From NCBI GenBank assembly GCA_000696115.1, contig JJOH01000013.1, positions 1 through 64,000 on the forward strand: a stretch of DNA of 64,000 bases, written 5' to 3'. Shown one piece after another: positions 54,389 to 62,934 of the stretch. The translations under genes were made by a program, and so were the position numbers. How positions within the stretch are numbered: the stretch's first letter is position 1; every line of letters begins with the position of its first letter. The notes below the pieces were generated by a model. The model was not told the origin of the DNA. It did no database searches and saw only the letters and a list, made by a program, of their open reading frames with translations. This stretch comes from Streptomyces olindensis (GTDB taxonomy: Bacteria > Actinomycetota > Actinomycetes > Streptomycetales > Streptomycetaceae).

Positions 54389-54540
54389 GCGGGCCCGGTC
54401 CGCGCCGCGCAGCGCCCGCCCGGTTCCGCAGCATTGGCGCTCACTCTCTCGGCGGAAGATACTGGAGACAGCAGGCTCACTCACAGGCGCCGGTGCCTCG
54501 TACGAATTGACATCCGCAGTCAATTGAACCGGAAAAGATC

Positions 54541-55398
54541 ATGACAGATCTCGGCTTCGTGGGTCCCAGCCGGCCCGCCAACGATTACGCCTTCGTGAGT
54601 GTTACCGACGGCGACACCCCCACCATAGAAATGGCGATCCGGATGGTGTCCGTCGATACCCCGGAAAGCCAGTTCGGCGGTTCGCCCGCCACCGCCCAGG
54701 CCGCTCTGGAGCGCACCAAGGCGCGACTGCGGGACGGCACGTACGACGCGCTCCCGCAGGACCTGCGCGACTATCTCGTCTCCCGGATCACTCCCGACGC
54801 CGCGCAGCGGCATCAGGCCGCGGGCAAGGCGGCGGCCGAGGCCCACAAGGACATGGTGGCCACGCGTCTGACCCGCCCCGACGGCTCACAGCGCAAACTG
54901 GCCGTGATCGCCACCGGGGAGCTCGTCGAGAGCAACGGACGTCTGCTGGCCTACACCGCGCCCTGGTTCAGCGGCAGCGCGTCCGATCCGCTGCCGCCGC
55001 GCGACGACCCGCGTCGGCGCACGTTCAACCTGGACATGGTGGCTCTCGGCTGGGCGGCCACGTTCCTCATCTACCCCTCCATCCCGCCCGCCTCCGACCT
55101 CAACCTGCTGCTGGACGAGGCCGAGGCGGCATGGACGCAGCAGCTCGGCGCCTGGGCGCAGTTCGGAGAGGACCTGCTGCTGGGATACGAGTACCGGGCC
55201 TGCATCAAGCTCGGTGCCCGGGAGGTGCCCGATCCGGCCAAGGCGATCGGACAGGCCTACCAGCGGGTCTGCGTGGACCTGCGGAACCTGACCGAAGTGG
55301 GCCTGTACGGCTACCACCGTGTGCCGCCCCACCACCGGCTGTGGATCTGGGAGGACGACCTCGAACAGGCGCGCAAGGACCTCCCGATCACGTCCTGA
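54541..55398 (+). CDS. Staphylococcal-nuclease-like (SNase) fold protein
   Basis: The 285-residue protein shows elements of the thermonuclease fold: SVTDGDTPTIEMAIRMVSVDTPES, ESNGRLLAYTAPWFSG and RTFNLDMVALGWAATFLIYPS. It has no signal peptide and carries a large insert between these blocks. The Asp of DGD and the Glu of TPES match nuclease positions, while the second Arg of the active site is not clear. Activity is uncertain. It stands alone between the WYL gene and a convergent ligase gene. The start at ATG 54541 follows a GGAAAAGATC leader. Confidence 0.55.
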   Translation: MTDLGFVGPSRPANDYAFVSVTDGDTPTIEMAIRMVSVDTPESQFGGSPATAQAALERTKARLRDGTYDALPQDLRDYLVSRITPDAAQRHQAAGKAAAEAHKDMVATRLTRPDGSQRKLAVIATGELVESNGRLLAYTAPWFSGSASDPLPPRDDPRRRTFNLDMVALGWAATFLIYPSIPPASDLNLLLDEAEAAWTQQLGAWAQFGEDLLLGYEYRACIKLGAREVPDPAKAIGQAYQRVCVDLRNLTEVGLYGYHRVPPHHRLWIWEDDLEQARKDLPITS

Positions 55399-55434
55399 GC
55401 CGTTCAGGCACGGCCGTGAGTCCCTGACGAAAGG

Positions 55435-58125
55435 TCACGCGGGTCCGTGCGGGCGCGTGGGCCGCCACGTGCCGGTCGGTTCACCTGCGCACGACAGGAG
55501 TCTGCTCGTCAGGCGCGTGGCCACCGCGCCGTACGCCACCCCGAAGACGAGGGAGGCCAGCAGGGCCAGTTCCGGGGAGTGGTCCCGCAGGTGCGGGTAG
55601 ACGTGGAAGTGCGTCAGGTAGATGTACAGCGAGCTGCCCGCCAGGACGCCCGCGAGCCGGTTGAGGGGGCCGAGGCCGGGCAGGGACGGGACCCACAGCA
55701 GCAGGGCCAGTCCGCCCACGACGATCGCGGTGCGCTGGATCTGCCCCTCGGGGAACAGCCCCGGTACGGCGGCCAGCAGGACGCCGGTCAGCAGCAGCCG
55801 CTGCCCCGCTGTGCGGGCCCGTGCGGCCGCCCAGCCCAGGGCGAACAGGAAGAACACGACGGTGGGGCTGAGGTGGTAGCGGACGTGGGCGAGGCTCCAG
55901 GGGTCGTACCGCCCGACGAGCCCCAGCCCCACCAGTGCCAGGGCGAAGCCGAAGGGGCTGCGTCGTTCCGCGCGGTCGAGCATCGGGACCGCCAGCAGGA
56001 CGGCCAGTGCGGACAGGAAGTAGACCAGCGCCTCGACGAACCAGTAACGCCACTCAGGGTCGGAACCGTCCTGCGCGAAGAGGCTGTTGGCCAGCACGAG
56101 GTTGGCCGGATCGTAGTCGCGGGTGAGCAGCAGCATGCAGGCCAGCCACACCATGCTCGGTATCGCGATGCGCGCGATGCCGCGCCACAGCCTGCGCAGG
56201 CGCTCCCGGCGCTCGTGCGCGGAGAGGTGGAAGCGGGCGAAGTTGAATCCGGCGACCCCGAGCAGGACATGGGCGCCGCCCTGGACGGTGAGGACGGGAA
56301 TGTGCGAGCTGACGATGAGGACGATGCCGACGGCCCGCAGGGCGATGCCGGTCTCCAGGTGGTGCCGGAGCCTGCGCCGCGGCCCGGTGTCCCCGGCCGT
56401 GTGCCGCGCCGCGGCGAGGTCGCGGAGCTCCCGGATCGGTGTGGTGTGCCAGTCGGGGGGCAGCGCGCCCAGTGCCTCCTCCAGCCGCAGCGACATCTCG
56501 ACGTAGGAGAGCGAGTCGCCGCCCAGGCTCACGAAGCTGCTGTCCTCGGTGACGTCGGTCCGGTCGAGGATCAGGGCGTAGAGGGCGCGCAGGTCGTCGG
56601 TGCCGGAGTCCGGCAGCGGCACCTCCGACTCGCGCGCCTGCCGTCGTACGGCCGCGTAGTCGGGCTTGCCCGAGGCCAGCCGCGGGAGTTCGGACACCGT
56701 CCGCACGCGTATCGCGTGGGGCGGCAGACCGCAGCCGTCCGCCACCAGACGCCGGATCCCCGCCGCGTCGACGCCCTCGGTGCGGACCGCGAGCACGGCG
56801 AGCGCGTCGTCGTCCCCGGCGCACAGCGCGGGGACGCCGTGCTCCTGCAGGATCGCCTCGACGCGCTGCGGGTCTATGCGCAGCCCCAGGATCTTGGTGA
56901 ACCGGCTGCGGCGGCCCACGATCTCGTACAGCCCGTCGGGCGCCCGCCGGGCGATGTCCCCGGTGTGCAGCTCCTCCACCGTGCGTCCGAGGGCCAGGTC
57001 CGCCGGGCTCTCGGCATAGCCGAGCATGACGTTGGGGCCCGAGTAGACCAGTTCGCCGACCCCCGACTCCTCGATGCCGTCCACCGGCCGGATCCGGAAG
57101 GAGCCGCCGGGGATCGGCACGCCGACCGCCTGCGGGCGCTCGGCCGCCAGCGCCGGGGGGAGGTACGCCATGCGGGCCGTCGCCTCGGTCTGCCCGTACA
57201 TCACGAACAGCTCCCAGCCCGCGCGGCGGCCCGACTCGGCGTACTCGGCGACCCGTTCGGGGGGCAGGCGGCCTCCCGCCTGCGTCACGTACCGCAGGTG
57301 CGGCAGCCGCATCCGGGTGAAGCCGACCCGGTCGAGCAGGTCGAAGGTGTACGGCACACCGGCGAGTGAGGTGCCGCGGGCGGCGCGGAACTCGTCCCAG
57401 AAGACGGCGTCGGACACCGACCGTTCGGTGAGCAGCAGCCCGGCGCCGCGCAGCAGGTGGCTGTGGATGACCGACAGGCCGTAGCAGTAGTGCATGGGGA
57501 GGGTGGTGGCCGCGCGGTCGGTGTCGGAGATGTCCAGGTAGGTGGCGATGGACTCGGCGTTGGCCTGGAGGTTGTCGTGGGAGAGCCGGACGAGCTTGGG
57601 TGAGCCGGTCGAGCCGGAGGTGCTGAGCAGCAGCGCGAGATCCGGGTGGAGGGTGTGGGCACTCCCGCGCCGGCGTTCGTCGAGGGTGCAGGTGCCGTGG
57701 CCGTCCGGCCGTGCGACGACGTCCGGGTCGTACGCGGCGGTCAAGGCGTCGACGGTGCCGGCGCTGTCGCCGGGGACGAGCAGGACGGGGTGGCCGGCGG
57801 AGAGCGCGGCGAGGTGGACGACGAGGGCCTCGACCCGGTTGGCCCCGGCCAGAAGGACCAGGCGGCGTGCGGGACCCAGGCGTTCGGCGGTGGCGGCGAC
57901 CCGTTCGGCGAGCGCCCGGTAGGTGACCTCGCCCGATGGCGTGATCATTGCGGTGCGGTCGCCGTGCGACGCGAGGTGACGCGCGAACGGAACTCCTCGC
58001 CGCCGTACGGGCGGTTGCGGGAAGGTGACCGGTGCGATGGGCGCCATCCGCGCGGTGAACTGGGCAGGGAGGGGCCGGGAAGGGTCTATCACGGGCGCAT
58101 GACCTTTCTGCGGCAGCGTCCGCAC
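55435..58125 (-). CDS. AMP-dependent ligase-carrier-membrane acyltransferase fusion
   Basis: An 896-residue three-part protein. The N-terminal AMP ligase (about 50-510) has LLLSTSGSTGSPKLVRLSHD, LPMHYCYGLSVIHSHLL, MYGQTEATARMAYL, HTGDIARR and ASGKPDYAAV. A carrier domain follows (SFVSLGGDSLSYVEM). The C-terminal 330 residues have about ten membrane segments with an acyltransferase-3-like pattern (ILIVSSHIPVL, YIYLTHFHVYPHLR). It would load an acyl group on its own carrier and transfer it at the membrane to an unknown acceptor. GTG 58125 is taken as the start; GTG 58092 is possible. An iron box lies 22 bases upstream, and a ferric transporter is divergent, so iron control is likely. Confidence 0.85.
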   Translation of the reverse strand: MRTLPQKGHAPVIDPSRPLPAQFTARMAPIAPVTFPQPPVRRRGVPFARHLASHGDRTAMITPSGEVTYRALAERVAATAERLGPARRLVLLAGANRVEALVVHLAALSAGHPVLLVPGDSAGTVDALTAAYDPDVVARPDGHGTCTLDERRRGSAHTLHPDLALLLSTSGSTGSPKLVRLSHDNLQANAESIATYLDISDTDRAATTLPMHYCYGLSVIHSHLLRGAGLLLTERSVSDAVFWDEFRAARGTSLAGVPYTFDLLDRVGFTRMRLPHLRYVTQAGGRLPPERVAEYAESGRRAGWELFVMYGQTEATARMAYLPPALAAERPQAVGVPIPGGSFRIRPVDGIEESGVGELVYSGPNVMLGYAESPADLALGRTVEELHTGDIARRAPDGLYEIVGRRSRFTKILGLRIDPQRVEAILQEHGVPALCAGDDDALAVLAVRTEGVDAAGIRRLVADGCGLPPHAIRVRTVSELPRLASGKPDYAAVRRQARESEVPLPDSGTDDLRALYALILDRTDVTEDSSFVSLGGDSLSYVEMSLRLEEALGALPPDWHTTPIRELRDLAAARHTAGDTGPRRRLRHHLETGIALRAVGIVLIVSSHIPVLTVQGGAHVLLGVAGFNFARFHLSAHERRERLRRLWRGIARIAIPSMVWLACMLLLTRDYDPANLVLANSLFAQDGSDPEWRYWFVEALVYFLSALAVLLAVPMLDRAERRSPFGFALALVGLGLVGRYDPWSLAHVRYHLSPTVVFFLFALGWAAARARTAGQRLLLTGVLLAAVPGLFPEGQIQRTAIVVGGLALLLWVPSLPGLGPLNRLAGVLAGSSLYIYLTHFHVYPHLRDHSPELALLASLVFGVAYGAVATRLTSRLLSCAGEPTGTWRPTRPHGPA

Positions 58126-58146
58126 TGAGCACAGGCACCTTGACGG

Positions 58147-58165
58147 TTAGGCAAGCTTTACCTTA
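58147..58165. promoter_or_regulatory. Iron box (DmdR/IdeR-type operator)
   Basis: TTAGGCAAGCTTTACCTTA matches the 19-base IdeR/DmdR/DtxR consensus (TTAGGTTAGGCTAACCTAA) at both arms. It lies between the divergent ligase-acyltransferase fusion and the ferric ABC operon. Repression of both by iron-loaded regulator is expected. Confidence 0.8.
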
Positions 58166-58268
58166 TTCATAGCATGTTCACAGTTGGCTGGAAAGCATCG
58201 CTTCGCCGCTCGCCGCCCGACGACGCGACCCGCGGCGTACCGGCGAGCCACGCAGGAAGGCACACCAC

Positions 58269-59315
58269 ATGCGACGCCCCTCGGCTCGCCGGACCACCGC
58301 GCTCCTCGCGGCCGGCCTGCTCCTCCCCGTCCTCGCCGCCTGCGGCTCCGAGAGCGACAAGGGCGGTTCCACGGAGGCCGGCGACTCCGCCCTCGTCATC
58401 TACTCCGGCCGTAACGAGAAGCTGGTCAAGCCGATCCTCGACAAGCTGGAGAAGGCCGTCGGCACGAAGGTCGAGGTGCGCTACGGCGACAGCGCCGAAC
58501 TCGCCGCGCAGCTCCTGGAGGAGGGGGAGCGCACCAAGGCGGGGCTGTTCTTCTCGCAGGACGCCGGCGCCCTCGGTGCCCTGTCCAAGGAGGGCATGCT
58601 GGCCAAGCTGCCCTCCTCCAGCCTCGACGCGGTGGACGAGGCGTACCGCGGTGGCGCGGGCGACTGGGTGGGCCTGTCCGGGCGCGTCCGGGTCATCGCC
58701 TACAACCCGGACGAGGTCGCCGAGGACGAGGTCCCGGACAGCGTCCACGACGTGGTCCGGCCGGAGTGGAAGGGCAAGGTCGGCTTCGCCCCGACCAACG
58801 CCTCCTTCCAGGCGTTCGTCACCGGCATGCGCGTGCTGGAGGGCGACGACGCCACCCGCGCGTGGCTCAAGGGCCTGAAGGACAACGGCAGGACCTACGC
58901 CAACAACCTCGCCACCCTCGACGCCGTCGAGTCCGGCGAGGTCGAACTCGGCCTGGTCAACCACTACTACTGGTACGAGCGGGTCGCCGAGAAGGGCGAG
59001 GACGAGGTCGACGCCAAGCTCAAGTTCCTGCCCGGCAAGGACCCCGGCGCACTGATCAACGTGGCCGGTGTCGGCATCCTCAAGGACAGCGAGCAGGCCG
59101 AGACCGCCCAGAAGGCCGTCGACTACCTGCTGTCCGAGGAGGCGCAGACCTACTTCGCCGACAAGACGAAGGAGTACCCGCTGGCCGCGGGCGTCACCAG
59201 CAGCGTCGAGGGCCTGCCGCCGTTCGACTCCCTCCAGTCCCCCGACATCGACCTCGGCAAGCTGGAATCCCTCCAGGAGACGCTGGCCATGCTCCAGGAC
59301 GTCGGACTGGTCTGA
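58269..59315 (+). CDS. Ferric-iron ABC transporter substrate-binding lipoprotein (FbpA-like)
   Basis: The 348-residue lipoprotein has a lipobox (LLPVLAACGS) and the fold of FbpA-type binding proteins: ALVIYSGRNEKLVKPILDKLE, AELAAQLLEEGERTKAGLFFSQDAGALGAL, GRVRVIAYNPDEVAEDEVPDS, LVNHYYWYER (adjacent Tyr pair that ligates Fe3+ in this family) and GVGILKDSEQAETAQKAVDYLLSEEAQ. It binds ferric iron outside the membrane. ATG 58269 is the first gene after the iron box. The permease and ATPase follow. Confidence 0.93.
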   Translation: MRRPSARRTTALLAAGLLLPVLAACGSESDKGGSTEAGDSALVIYSGRNEKLVKPILDKLEKAVGTKVEVRYGDSAELAAQLLEEGERTKAGLFFSQDAGALGALSKEGMLAKLPSSSLDAVDEAYRGGAGDWVGLSGRVRVIAYNPDEVAEDEVPDSVHDVVRPEWKGKVGFAPTNASFQAFVTGMRVLEGDDATRAWLKGLKDNGRTYANNLATLDAVESGEVELGLVNHYYWYERVAEKGEDEVDAKLKFLPGKDPGALINVAGVGILKDSEQAETAQKAVDYLLSEEAQTYFADKTKEYPLAAGVTSSVEGLPPFDSLQSPDIDLGKLESLQETLAMLQDVGLV

Positions 59316-59348
59316 GGACGTGAGACCGACGGACACCGTGAGCCCGAT

Positions 59349-60950
59349 GTGACCCCCACGGAATCCGCGGCCCGCCCGGCCGGAGCGCCCGCTCCCGCCG
59401 GGCGCCGGCGCTTCCGCCCCGCGCTCGGGGCGCCCGCCGGCACCGGTCGCCGCCCCCCTCTGGTCCTGCTCGTCCCGGCCTGCGTCGCAGCCCTGTTCGC
59501 CCTGCTGCCCCTCGGCTACCTCGCCGTCCGTGCCCTCGAACGCGGGCCGGGCTACGCCTGGGACGTCGTCGCCGACGAACGCACCCTGCACCTCCTCGCC
59601 CGCAGCCTCGGCCTGACGGCGGTGGTCGTGGCGGCGTGCCTCGTCCTCGGCGTCTCCCTGGCCTGGCTGACCGTACGGACCGACCTGCCCGGAGCCCGCG
59701 CGTGGTCGGTGCTGGCCACCCTGCCGCTGGCCGTGCCCAGTTACGTCGCCGCCTTCGCCTGGCTGGCCGCCGTGCCGGAGACCGGCGGATTCACGGGGGC
59801 CGCGCTCGCCCTCACCCTGGTCAGCTTCCCCTACGTCCATCTGCCGGTCGCCGCCGCGCTGCGCGGCATCGACCCGGCGCAGGAGGAAGCCGCCCGCTCC
59901 CTGGGCCACGGCCCTGTGCGGACCTTCGTGCGCGTCACGCTGCCGCAGCTGCGCCCGGCCGCCGCGGGCGGTGCGCTGCTCGTCGCGTTGTACGTGCTCT
60001 CCGACTTCGGCGCGGTCTCGCTGATGCGCTACGACACGTTCACCCGGGCCATCCACACCTCCTACCGCGCCTCCTTCGACCGCACGCCGGCCGCCGCGCT
60101 GAGTGTCGTGCTGGTGGTGATGACGGTGGCGCTGGTCGCCGCGGAGGCCCGCACGCGGGGGCGCGCCGGGCACGCCAGGACGGGCGGCGGCACGGCCCGC
60201 CCGGCCGTCCGGACGCCACTGGGCCGCCGGCGGCTGCCCGCCCTCGCCTGGTGCGCGGCGGTGGTGGCCGTCGCCGTGGCCTTCCCCCTGGGGACCCTCG
60301 GCTACTGGCTGGTCGTCGGCAGTTCGGCGACGTGGGACCTCGCCGCGCTCACCGAGGCCGCCTGGGCGACACTCGGGGTCGCCGCGGCCGGCGCCGCCCT
60401 GACCACGTTTCTGGCGCTGCCCGTCGGGGTGATCGCCGCGCGGTACCGGGGGCGCGGCCCCCAACTGCTGGAACAGTCCGCGTACGCGGGCCACGCCCTG
60501 CCCGGCATCACCGTCGCGCTGTCCCTGGTCTTCTTCGCGGTGCGCTACGCCTATCCCCTCTACCAGCGGCTCCCCCTGCTGGTCGGCGCCTACGTCGTGC
60601 TGTTCCTGCCGGTCGCGGTGGCCGCCACCCGCGCCGCCGTCCTCCAGGCACCACCCGTACTGGAGGACGTGGCCCGCTCCTTGGGCAGGTCACCCCTGCG
60701 CGTGCTGCGCGAGGTGACCGTGCCACTGGCCGCACCGGGTGTGGCGGCCGGCGCCGCACTGACCTTCGTGGTCTGCATGAAGGAACTGCCCGCGACGCTG
60801 CTGTTGCGCCCCACGGGCATGGACACCCTGGCCACACGGCTGTGGACCGAGACCGGAGCCGGGTCCTTCGCCGCTGCCGCTCCTTACGCCGCCGCGCTCA
60901 TCGTCCTCGCCGCCGTCCCCTCCTACCTCCTGGGCAGGCACCGCACATGA
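59349..60950 (+). CDS. Ferric-iron ABC transporter permease (FbpB-like, fused two-domain)
   Basis: The 533-residue protein has 12 membrane segments in two homologous halves, each with a permease EAA-like loop (EEAARSLGHGPVRTFVRVTLPQLRPA and LEDVARSLGRSPLRVLREVTVPLAAPG). The duplicated layout matches FbpB/SfuB-type iron permeases. GTG 59349 is 33 bases after the binding-protein stop. Its stop overlaps the ATPase start by four bases (ATGA). Confidence 0.92.
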   Translation: MTPTESAARPAGAPAPAGRRRFRPALGAPAGTGRRPPLVLLVPACVAALFALLPLGYLAVRALERGPGYAWDVVADERTLHLLARSLGLTAVVVAACLVLGVSLAWLTVRTDLPGARAWSVLATLPLAVPSYVAAFAWLAAVPETGGFTGAALALTLVSFPYVHLPVAAALRGIDPAQEEAARSLGHGPVRTFVRVTLPQLRPAAAGGALLVALYVLSDFGAVSLMRYDTFTRAIHTSYRASFDRTPAAALSVVLVVMTVALVAAEARTRGRAGHARTGGGTARPAVRTPLGRRRLPALAWCAAVVAVAVAFPLGTLGYWLVVGSSATWDLAALTEAAWATLGVAAAGAALTTFLALPVGVIAARYRGRGPQLLEQSAYAGHALPGITVALSLVFFAVRYAYPLYQRLPLLVGAYVVLFLPVAVAATRAAVLQAPPVLEDVARSLGRSPLRVLREVTVPLAAPGVAAGAALTFVVCMKELPATLLLRPTGMDTLATRLWTETGAGSFAAAAPYAAALIVLAAVPSYLLGRHRT

Positions 60951-62005
60951 ACGACCGCCAGAACGACCTGCGCGTCCAAGGGCTGGCCAAGTCCTACGGC
61001 CGCGAAGCCCCGGTCCTGCGCGGACTGGACCTCACCGTGCCGGGCGGGGCGCTGGCCGCCGTACTCGGACCCTCGGGCTGCGGCAAGACCACCCTGCTGC
61101 GCGTCGTCGCCGGATTCCTGCGCGCCGACGCGGGCACGGTCGCGCTCGGCGGACGCACCCTCGTCGGCCCGGGTGTCCAACTGCCGCCGGAGCGGCGCCG
61201 CGTCGGGATCGTGCCGCAGGAGGGTGCGCTCTTCCCGCACCTGAGCGTGGCCCGCAACGTCGCCTTCGGACTCGCGGGGACGGACCGGGGCGAGCGGCGC
61301 CGCCGAACGGAAGAGATGCTCGACCTCGTCGGACTCGCCGGCTACGGCGACCGCATGCCGCACGAGCTGTCGGGAGGCCAGCAGCAGCGCGTCGCACTGG
61401 CCAGGGCGCTCGCCCCGCGCCCCGGGCTCGTCCTGCTCGACGAACCGTTCAACGCCCTCGACAGCGCGCTGCGCGCCGGGATCCGGGCGGATGTCCGAGC
61501 CGCCCTGAGGGCCACCGGGGCCACGGCGCTGCTGGTCACCCACGACCAGCAGGAGGCGCTGTCCACCGCCGACCTCGTCGCGGTCGTACGGCAGGGCCGC
61601 ATCGCCCAGTGCGCCACCCCGCAGGAGCTCTACCGGCGCCCGGCCGACCCCTGGGTCGCCGGTTTCGTCGGCGACGCCGTCCTCCTGCCCGGCACGGTCG
61701 GCGACGGCGGCGCCACGGCCACCACACCGCTGGGCACCGTCGCGCTGGCCGCACCGGCCGACGGGGGACGCACCGGCACGCTGGTGCTGCGCCCCGAGCA
61801 GCTGCGGCTGACCGACGCCGACGCCGGGGAGGCGGTGCGGGCCACGGTGACCGACGTCTGCTTCTACGGCCACGACGCCAAGGTCACCGTGACCGTCGAG
61901 GGCCTCGACGCCCCGGTGGACGTGCGCGTCGCGGGACCCCTGCCGGTCGGACCCGGGGAGCAGACCGGGATCCGCGTCACCGGCGAGGCCACGCTGCACC
62001 CGTAG
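60947..62005 (+). CDS. Ferric-iron ABC transporter ATP-binding protein (FbpC-like)
   Basis: The 352-residue ATPase has Walker [10 protein letters not shown], the Q loop [12 protein letters not shown], signature [16 protein letters not shown], Walker [13 protein letters not shown] and the switch His in [11 protein letters not shown], then a C-terminal TOBE-like regulatory domain ([10 protein letters not shown]). It powers the fused permease. Coupled to the permease by ATGA, it ends the operon, 46 bases before a convergent gene. Confidence 0.94.
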   Translation: MNDRQNDLRVQGLAKSYGREAPVLRGLDLTVPGGALAAVLGPSGCGKTTLLRVVAGFLRADAGTVALGGRTLVGPGVQLPPERRRVGIVPQEGALFPHLSVARNVAFGLAGTDRGERRRRTEEMLDLVGLAGYGDRMPHELSGGQQQRVALARALAPRPGLVLLDEPFNALDSALRAGIRADVRAALRATGATALLVTHDQQEALSTADLVAVVRQGRIAQCATPQELYRRPADPWVAGFVGDAVLLPGTVGDGGATATTPLGTVALAAPADGGRTGTLVLRPEQLRLTDADAGEAVRATVTDVCFYGHDAKVTVTVEGLDAPVDVRVAGPLPVGPGEQTGIRVTGEATLHP

Positions 62006-62050
62006 GCGACACAACGCGGCAACCGCACTGCGACTCGCTTCCCTGGGGCC

Positions 62051-62914
62051 TCAGGCGGTGTAGTCGTAGAAGCCCCGCCCGCTCTTGCGGCCGAGGCGGC
62101 CCGCCGCGACCATGCGGCGCAGGAGCGCGGGCGGGGCGTAGAGGGGTTCCTTGAACTCCTCGTACATCGACTCGGCGACGGCCTGGGCGGTTTCCAGGCC
62201 GATGAGGTCGAGCAGGCGCAGGGGGCCCATGGGGTGGGCGCAGCCGAGTTCCATACCTCGGTCGATGTCCTCGGCGCGGGCCGATCCGGACTCGACCATG
62301 CGCACCGCGGCGAGCAGGTAGGGCACCAGGAGCGCGTTGACGACGAACCCGGAGCGGTCCGTCGCGTCGACGGTCTCCTTCCCCAGGCGCCCGGCGGCGA
62401 AGGCACGGGTCCGGGCCACCGTGTCGGGGCTCGTGGTCAGCGCGGGGATGATCTCGACCAGTCGCTGTACCGGTACGGGGTTGAAGAAGTGCATGCCGAT
62501 GACCTGCGCGGGCCGCCGGGTGCTGACGGCGAGGTCGACGATGGGGATCGACGAGGTGTTGCTGGCGAGAATCGCCTCGTCATCGGTGACGACCCGGTCG
62601 AGCGCGGCGAAGACGCCGGTCTTGAGGTCGCGGTGCTCGGCGACGGCCTCGACGACGAACTGGCGGTCGGCCAGGGCATCGAAGTCGTCGGTGACGGTGA
62701 GGCGGGCGCGGGCGGCATCCCGCGCGGCTTCGGTGATCTTGCCTCGGAGCAGTCCGCGGTCCAGGGAGGCTTCGACCCGTCGGCGGCCGGCCCGGGCCGC
62801 CTCCGGGGACGATTCGGTGACCAGGACGTCGGCGCCGCCGAGAGCGGCGACTTCGGCGATGCCGGAGCCCATGAGGCCGCAACCGACGACGCCGAGGCGG
62901 GTGATGGTTTCCAT
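62051..62914 (-). CDS. 3-hydroxybutyryl-CoA dehydrogenase family protein
   Basis: The 287-residue protein has the NAD-binding GVVGCGLMGSGIAEVAALGG, ILASNTSSIPIVDLA with the catalytic region GMHFFNPVPVQRLVEII (His), FVVNALLVPYLLAAVRM, and the tail RKSGRGFYDYTA. It oxidises 3-hydroxyacyl-CoA, reversibly, in beta-oxidation or butyrate pathways. ATG 62914 lies 20 bases downstream of the acyl-CoA dehydrogenase stop, so the two form an operon. Confidence 0.93.
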   Translation of the reverse strand: METITRLGVVGCGLMGSGIAEVAALGGADVLVTESSPEAARAGRRRVEASLDRGLLRGKITEAARDAARARLTVTDDFDALADRQFVVEAVAEHRDLKTGVFAALDRVVTDDEAILASNTSSIPIVDLAVSTRRPAQVIGMHFFNPVPVQRLVEIIPALTTSPDTVARTRAFAAGRLGKETVDATDRSGFVVNALLVPYLLAAVRMVESGSARAEDIDRGMELGCAHPMGPLRLLDLIGLETAQAVAESMYEEFKEPLYAPPALLRRMVAAGRLGRKSGRGFYDYTA

Positions 62915-62934
62915 GGAAGGTCCTCGGGGTGGGA

